64,000 nucleotides of DNA, taken from assembly GCA_017527825.1 (NCBI GenBank), contig JAFXPO010000012.1, positions 62,001 to 126,000 of the forward strand. Reading direction: 5' to 3'. Under the pieces are notes generated by a model, which worked only from the letters and a program-made list of their open reading frames with translations, searched no databases and had not been told where the DNA came from. Position numbers and translations under genes: made by a program. Position 1 is the first letter of the stretch. Every line of letters begins with the position of its first letter. This DNA is from Oscillospiraceae bacterium. Its GTDB lineage: Bacteria; Bacillota; Clostridia; Oscillospirales; Oscillospiraceae. Below are positions 59,913-64,000 of this stretch, in pieces.

Positions 59913-62201
59913 ATGGTAAGCACGACCACCAACGCGCTGCTGGAGGTCGCGGAGCGCATCCGCGAACTGCGCATCCTCAGCGGCTACACCGAAGCGCAGA
60001 TGGCCCAGATGACCGGTGTCGGTCTGGAGGAGTATCTGGTCTACGAGCGCGGCGAGACCGACCTCCCCTTTACCTTTATCCACAAGTGCGCGCTGACCTT
60101 CGGCGTGGAGATCATGGAGCTGATGGAGGGCGACACGCCGCGTCTGACCGGCTACGCCGTCACCCGCCGCGGTAAGGGTCAGCTCACCGCCAAGGAGCCG
60201 GGCATCGAGATCAGCTCCATCGCGCCGCTGTTCAAAAACCGCAAGGCGGACCCCTACTGGGTGCGCTATGAGTACAATGAGGAGGAACAGCATCAGCCCA
60301 TCCATCAGGTGACGCACAAGGGGCAGGAGTTCGACCTCATCATCGACGGTCACATGAAGATCAAGATCGGCGAGCACACCGAGACCCTCGGCCCCGGCGA
60401 CTGCATCTACTACGACTCCGGCAAGCCCCATGGCATCATCGCCGTCGGCGGCGCGGACTGCACGTTCCTCGCGGTGATCCTCGCGGACGAGGAAGTGCAG
60501 TGGGATCACGGTCACATCGTCCAGACCGTCGAAGAGGACGGCAGGGAGGTCTACCTGCTCAAGCCGTCGCTGGGTTACATGGACGGTTTCATCGCCACCA
60601 CCGAGGACGAGACCGGTTATCCCCTGTCCGTAGAGTTTCAGAATACCGAGCGGTTCAACTTCGCCTTCGACGTGGTGGACGCCATCGCGGAGAAGGAACC
60701 GAACCGCCTCGCCATGATCCATCTCGACCGTGAGCGGACCGAGCGCCGCTTCACCTTCGAGCAGATGAAGAAGATGAGTGCCCGCGCGGCGAACTACTTC
60801 CGAGCGCTGGGCATTCAAAAGGGCGACCGCGTGATGCTGGTCATGCGGCGCAACTGGGAGTTCTGGCCGGTGATCGTGGGTCTGCACAAGCTGGGTGCAA
60901 TCGCGATCCCCGCGACAGACCAGCTGGTCGAAAAGGACTTTGAGTACCGCTTCCAGACCGCAGGTGTCTCCGCCATCGTCTGCGCCGCCTACGGCAATTG
61001 CGCGTCGGAGGCGGAGAAGGCGATGGAGCGCTGCCCCTCAGTGAAGCTGCGCGTCATCAGCGGCGGCACGCGCGAGGGCTGGCACAGCTTTGACGATGAG
61101 TACGAGATGTACTCCAGCCGCTTCCACCGCACGGAGGATTCCATTTGCGGCAGTGACACGATGCTCATGCTCTTCTCCTCCGGCACGTCGGGCTACCCAA
61201 AGGCAGTCGCCCACAGCTGCAAGTACCCGCTGGGGCACTACGTCACCGCACGCTACTGGCACTGTGTCGACCCTGACGGCGTCCACCTCACCATCTCCGA
61301 CACCGGCTGGGGCAAGGCGCTCTGGGGCAAGCTGTACGGTCAGTGGATGAACGGCGCGGCGACGCTTGTGTACGACTTCGACCGCTTCAGCGCCGAGGAC
61401 ATCCTCCCGCTGTTCGCGAAGTATCAGATCACCACCTTCTGCGCGCCGCCGACCATGTACCGCTTCTTTATCAAGGAAGACCTCACGAAGTACGACCTTT
61501 CGTCGATCAAGCACGCGAGCATCGCGGGTGAGGCAATGAACCCTGAGGTCTACGAGCAGTTCAAGAAGATCACCGGGCTTTCCATCATGGAGGGCTTCGG
61601 TCAGACCGAGACGACGCTGGTCATCGGCAACTTTGTCGGCGCCACGCCCAAGCCCGGCTCCATGGGCAAGCCCAACCCGATGTACTCCGTGGAGCTGATG
61701 AGTGCGGACGGCGAGAAGGTCAACACCGGCGATACCGGCGAAATCGTTATTTACACCGGTGCGGGCGACCCCTGCGGATTGTTCAAGGGCTACTATGAGG
61801 CGCCAGAAGCAACCGCCGAACACTGGCACGACGACTACTACCACACCGGCGACCTCGCGTGGCAGGATGAGGACGGCTATTTCTGGTACGTCGGCCGCGC
61901 GGACGACGTGATCAAGTCCTCCGGCTACCGCATCGGACCGTTCGAAATCGAAAGCGTCATCATGGAGCTTCCCTATGTGCTGGAGTGCGGCGTCTGCGCC
62001 GCGCCGGACGAAATTCGCGGGCAGGTGGTCAAGGCGTGCATCACGCTGACCAAGGGCACCGAAGGAACGGACGCGCTGAAAAAAGAGATTCAGGACTACG
62101 TCAAAAAACGCACCGCGCCGTACAAGTACCCCCGCATCGTCGAGTTCCGCGACGAGCTGCCCAAAACCATTTCCGGCAAGATCATCAGAAATAAGCTGTA
62201 A
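59913..62201 (+). CDS. HTH-cupin-acyl-CoA synthetase fusion (MACS type)
   Basis: 762 residues. N-terminal XRE-type HTH (about 10-72, AERIRELRILSGYTEAQMA), cupin (about 110-200, EFDLIIDGHMKIKIGEHTET, GPGDCIYYDSGKPHGIIAV), then a full AMP-forming acid:CoA ligase (about 235-760): LFSSGTSGYPKAV near 420, GEAMNPEVYEQF and GFGQTETTLVI, YHTGDLAWQDEDGYFWYVGRADD, and the catalytic lysine K756 in TISGKIIRNK. The ligase resembles medium-chain/branched-acid synthetases; the archaeal enzyme MacsMa of this group prefers 2-methylbutyrate. Start ATG has AGGAGG upstream. First gene under the Ile T-box; likely activates a short or branched acid for the oxidoreductase behind it. Whether the HTH binds DNA is unknown. 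Confidence 0.9.
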   Translation: MVSTTTNALLEVAERIRELRILSGYTEAQMAQMTGVGLEEYLVYERGETDLPFTFIHKCALTFGVEIMELMEGDTPRLTGYAVTRRGKGQLTAKEPGIEISSIAPLFKNRKADPYWVRYEYNEEEQHQPIHQVTHKGQEFDLIIDGHMKIKIGEHTETLGPGDCIYYDSGKPHGIIAVGGADCTFLAVILADEEVQWDHGHIVQTVEEDGREVYLLKPSLGYMDGFIATTEDETGYPLSVEFQNTERFNFAFDVVDAIAEKEPNRLAMIHLDRERTERRFTFEQMKKMSARAANYFRALGIQKGDRVMLVMRRNWEFWPVIVGLHKLGAIAIPATDQLVEKDFEYRFQTAGVSAIVCAAYGNCASEAEKAMERCPSVKLRVISGGTREGWHSFDDEYEMYSSRFHRTEDSICGSDTMLMLFSSGTSGYPKAVAHSCKYPLGHYVTARYWHCVDPDGVHLTISDTGWGKALWGKLYGQWMNGAATLVYDFDRFSAEDILPLFAKYQITTFCAPPTMYRFFIKEDLTKYDLSSIKHASIAGEAMNPEVYEQFKKITGLSIMEGFGQTETTLVIGNFVGATPKPGSMGKPNPMYSVELMSADGEKVNTGDTGEIVIYTGAGDPCGLFKGYYEAPEATAEHWHDDYYHTGDLAWQDEDGYFWYVGRADDVIKSSGYRIGPFEIESVIMELPYVLECGVCAAPDEIRGQVVKACITLTKGTEGTDALKKEIQDYVKKRTAPYKYPRIVEFRDELPKTISGKIIRNKL

Positions 62202-62218
62202 CGATAGGAGAAACAAGT

Positions 62219-62449
62219 ATGAACAGACGATTCCGGCTCTCGTTCAACGCCGACAAGTGCAAGGGCTGCGAAATTTGCGTCAGCGTATGTCCCCGGCACA
62301 TCCTCGCCATGGACGCGGCGGTAAACGCCAAGGGCTACCACAGCGCCTGCTGCACGGACGAGACGCAGTGCATCGGCTGCACCAGCTGCGCGCTGATGTG
62401 CCCCGATTGCTGCATCACCATCTATGAGCTAGAGGAGGGCGAGGCATGA
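62219..62449 (+). CDS. 2-oxoacid oxidoreductase ferredoxin (delta) subunit
   Basis: 76-residue protein with two [4Fe-4S] motifs, CKGCEICVSVCPRHI and CIGCTSCALMCPDCC. It belongs to the KorD/VorD-type delta chain that relays electrons to or from the thiamine enzyme. Ribosome site GGAG upstream; stop overlaps the alpha-subunit ATG by four bases. Position before alpha and beta subunits supports the assignment. Confidence 0.93.
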   Translation: MNRRFRLSFNADKCKGCEICVSVCPRHILAMDAAVNAKGYHSACCTDETQCIGCTSCALMCPDCCITIYELEEGEA

Positions 62450-63525
62450 GCAAGATACTGATGAAGGGCAACGAAGCCTTCGGCGAAGCCGCCATCCGCG
62501 CGGGCGTCAAGTGCTACTTCGGCTACCCGATCACCCCGCAGAACGAAGTCCCCGAATACATGAGTCACGAGCTGCCGAAGGCGGGCGGCGCGTTCCTGCA
62601 AGCCGAAAGCGAGCTGGCAGCCGTCAATATGGCGTTCGGCGCGGCGGCTGCCGGCGGGCGGGTGTTTATCTCCACCTCCTCCCCCGGTCTCGCGCTGATG
62701 CAGGAGGGCTTAGGCTTCATCTGCTCCACGGAAGTGCCGCTCGTCGCGCTGAACGTGTCCCGCGGCGGTCCCGGCGTCGGCGGCATCCAGCCCGGTCAGG
62801 CGGACTACACGCAGGTCACCCGCGGCGGCTACAACGGGGACGCGCAGATTCCCGTCTTCGCCCCCGCCACCATTCAGGAGTGCGTCGACCTCATCTATGA
62901 GTGCTTCGACATCGCGGAACAATACCGCAACCCCGTCATGATCCTCGCCGACGCCATGCTGGGTCAGATGATGGAGCCGGTGGAGCTGCCGCCCAAAAAA
63001 GAAATCACGCCTGTGGACAAAATCCCGCAGGAAAAGCCGTGGGCGATTACCGGCACCGGTCAGCACGAGGGGCGCAACGTCATCTTCTCGCTGCGCATGC
63101 AGCCGGACGTGCTGGAGCGGCATGTGGAGCACATGTTTGAAAAGTACGCGCGCGCGGAAAAAGAGCTGGTACGCTACAACTCCATCGGACTTGACGACGC
63201 CGAGGTCGTCTTTGTGGCGTTCGGCACCATGTCCCGTCTCTGCGTGGAGGCAATCGAGCTGCTCGCCGAGCGCGGCGTGAAGGCGGGCATGATCCGTCCC
63301 ATCAGCCTGTGGCCGTTTCCGAACAAGGCGTTTGACGAGATCGGTCCGAAAACAAAGCTTGTCATCTCCGCCGAGCTGTCCATGGGTCAGATGATTCAGG
63401 ACGTGAAGGTCGCGGCAATGAACCGCTGGCCGGTGAAGCTCATCCACCGCACCGGCGGCATCGTGCCGTCGAGCATCGAAATCGCTGATAAAACCATGGA
63501 GCTTTTGAAGGAGGTGACGGCGTGA
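62446..63525 (+). CDS. 2-oxoacid:ferredoxin oxidoreductase alpha subunit (VorB/KorA type)
   Basis: 359 residues. Marks of the pyrimidine-binding alpha chain: GNEAFGEAAIRAGVKCYFGYPITPQNEVPEYM, ESELAAVNMAFGAAAAGGRV, TSSPGLALMQEGLGFICSTEVPLVALNV and RGGPGVGGIQPGQADYTQVTRGG. With the next gene it forms a thiamine enzyme exchanging 2-oxoacids and acyl-CoA with CO2 and ferredoxin, reversible in principle. The substrate group (branched-chain, 2-oxobutyrate or 2-oxoglutarate) cannot be read from the sequence alone. Confidence 0.93.
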   Translation: MSKILMKGNEAFGEAAIRAGVKCYFGYPITPQNEVPEYMSHELPKAGGAFLQAESELAAVNMAFGAAAAGGRVFISTSSPGLALMQEGLGFICSTEVPLVALNVSRGGPGVGGIQPGQADYTQVTRGGYNGDAQIPVFAPATIQECVDLIYECFDIAEQYRNPVMILADAMLGQMMEPVELPPKKEITPVDKIPQEKPWAITGTGQHEGRNVIFSLRMQPDVLERHVEHMFEKYARAEKELVRYNSIGLDDAEVVFVAFGTMSRLCVEAIELLAERGVKAGMIRPISLWPFPNKAFDEIGPKTKLVISAELSMGQMIQDVKVAAMNRWPVKLIHRTGGIVPSSIEIADKTMELLKEVTA

Positions 63526-64000
63526 AAACCGTATTCCAGCCCACCGTCGGCATGGTGCCCACCGACACCAGCTACTGCCCCGGCTGCTCCCACGGCATCG
63601 CCCACCGCCTCATCATGGAGTGTCTGGAGGAGCGCGGGGATCTGGGTCGTGCCATTGGCGTGGTGCCCATCGGCTGCGCCATCAACGCCCACCACTTCAT
63701 GAATGTGGACATGTGCGAGTCCACCCACGGCCGCGCTCCCGCCATCGCGTCGGGCATCCGCCGCGTCCACCCGGACAAGGTCGTGTTCACCTATCAGGGC
63801 GACGGCGACCTCGCCTCCATCGGCGCGGGCGAGATCGTCCACGCGGCGCACCGCGGTGAGAAGTTCACCACGTTTTTCATCAACAACGCCATTTACGGTA
63901 TGACCGGCGGTCAGATGGCGCCGACGACCCTCATCGGGCAGAAGGCGACCACCGCCGTGGACGGGCGCACCGTGGAGCAGGCCGGCATGCCGCTGCGCGT
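63522..64000 (+). CDS. 2-oxoacid:ferredoxin oxidoreductase beta subunit (partial, 3' end off window)
   Basis: TPP-binding beta chain, 159 residues visible. GTG start at 63522 overlaps the alpha stop by four bases (GTGA). Clear sites: DTSYCPGCSHGIAHRLIME (Fe-S/TPP-linked CPGC), VVPIGCAINAHHFM, the TPP motif YQGDGDLASIGAGEIVHAA and FINNAIYGMTGGQMAPTTLIGQKATT. Completes the alpha-beta pair with the delta ferredoxin; a gamma subunit gene is expected just beyond 64000. Confidence 0.94.
   Translation, partial: MKTVFQPTVGMVPTDTSYCPGCSHGIAHRLIMECLEERGDLGRAIGVVPIGCAINAHHFMNVDMCESTHGRAPAIASGIRRVHPDKVVFTYQGDGDLASIGAGEIVHAAHRGEKFTTFFINNAIYGMTGGQMAPTTLIGQKATTAVDGRTVEQAGMPLR

Noticed and set aside
1..64000. 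CRISPR array, insertion sequence, prophage or integrase
   Set aside because: No regularly spaced repeats, transposase or phage-like genes were found on either strand.

Overview
The window is chromosomal DNA from a GC-rich, spore-forming anaerobe of the class Clostridia. The best fit is a butyrate-producing gut member of the Oscillospiraceae (Oscillibacter, Intestinimonas or Flavonifractor type); that placement is inference, no rRNA gene is present. Evidence: sporulation-linked genes (ytfJ/gerW, dacF, ylmC/ymxH type), an IspH-ribosomal protein S1 fusion, CdaA/CdaR, SLH surface proteins, butyryl-CoA:acetate CoA-transferase, many ferredoxin-linked 2-oxoacid oxidoreductase genes, sigma-A promoters with 17-bp spacers, and a T-box leader. 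Coding density is high. I see no phage, IS, CRISPR, rRNA or tRNA gene.

Layout. 1-6.4 kb (minus): cdaA-cdaR (c-di-AMP), a class V aminotransferase with a DUF3343 protein (sulfur/selenium type pair), ispD-ispF with carD, then a butyryl-CoA:acetate CoA-transferase as its own unit. 6.4-16.9 kb (minus): one long housekeeping operon with a clear promoter: site-2 protease, scpA, scpB, DUF2953, ytfJ, dacF, rluB, rpiR-type regulator, HI0933-type flavoprotein, cmk, plsC, ispH-rpsA. 17-22.6 kb (minus): a PilZ protein, indolepyruvate oxidoreductase iorA-iorB, a 211-bp intergenic element, a PaaK-type CoA ligase, an ACT protein and a VanZ protein. 22.7-24.4 kb (plus): an acyl-CoA synthetase broken by a frameshift. 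24.4-31.4 kb (minus): an MMPL/RND exporter overlapping a 1500-residue GLUG/coiled-coil envelope protein.

31.5-37.6 kb (minus): YigZ/IMPACT, HflX, a degenerate EAL-HDOD protein, L31, an SLH protein, a SEDS (RodA-type) protein. 37.7-41.8 kb (plus): tsaE, tsaB, upp, a membrane-anchored parvulin, DUF554. 41.8-45.1 kb (plus): two 2-hydroxyacyl-CoA dehydratase subunits with a small membrane protein. 45.1-51.1 kb (minus): a MacAB-type export system with an SLH protein. 51.3-56.5 kb: asnA (plus), cysE and a VWA protein (minus), an ABC exporter (plus). 56.5-59.5 kb (minus): rpsB-tsf, a YlmC-type PRC-barrel protein, a P-loop ATPase.

59.5-64 kb (plus): the most interesting region. A T-box leader whose specifier reads AUC (Ile) precedes an HTH-cupin-acyl-CoA synthetase fusion, a ferredoxin, and alpha and beta subunits of a 2-oxoacid:ferredoxin oxidoreductase; the beta gene runs off the window. 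Control by uncharged tRNA-Ile suggests the operon makes isoleucine by activating a short or branched acid and reductively carboxylating it, rather than degrading amino acids.

Together the window shows an amino-acid/organic-acid fermenter: 2-oxoacid oxidoreductases, CoA ligases, 2-hydroxyacyl-CoA dehydratases and a CoA-transferase all feed CoA-ester chemistry, embedded among cell-division, envelope and translation genes.
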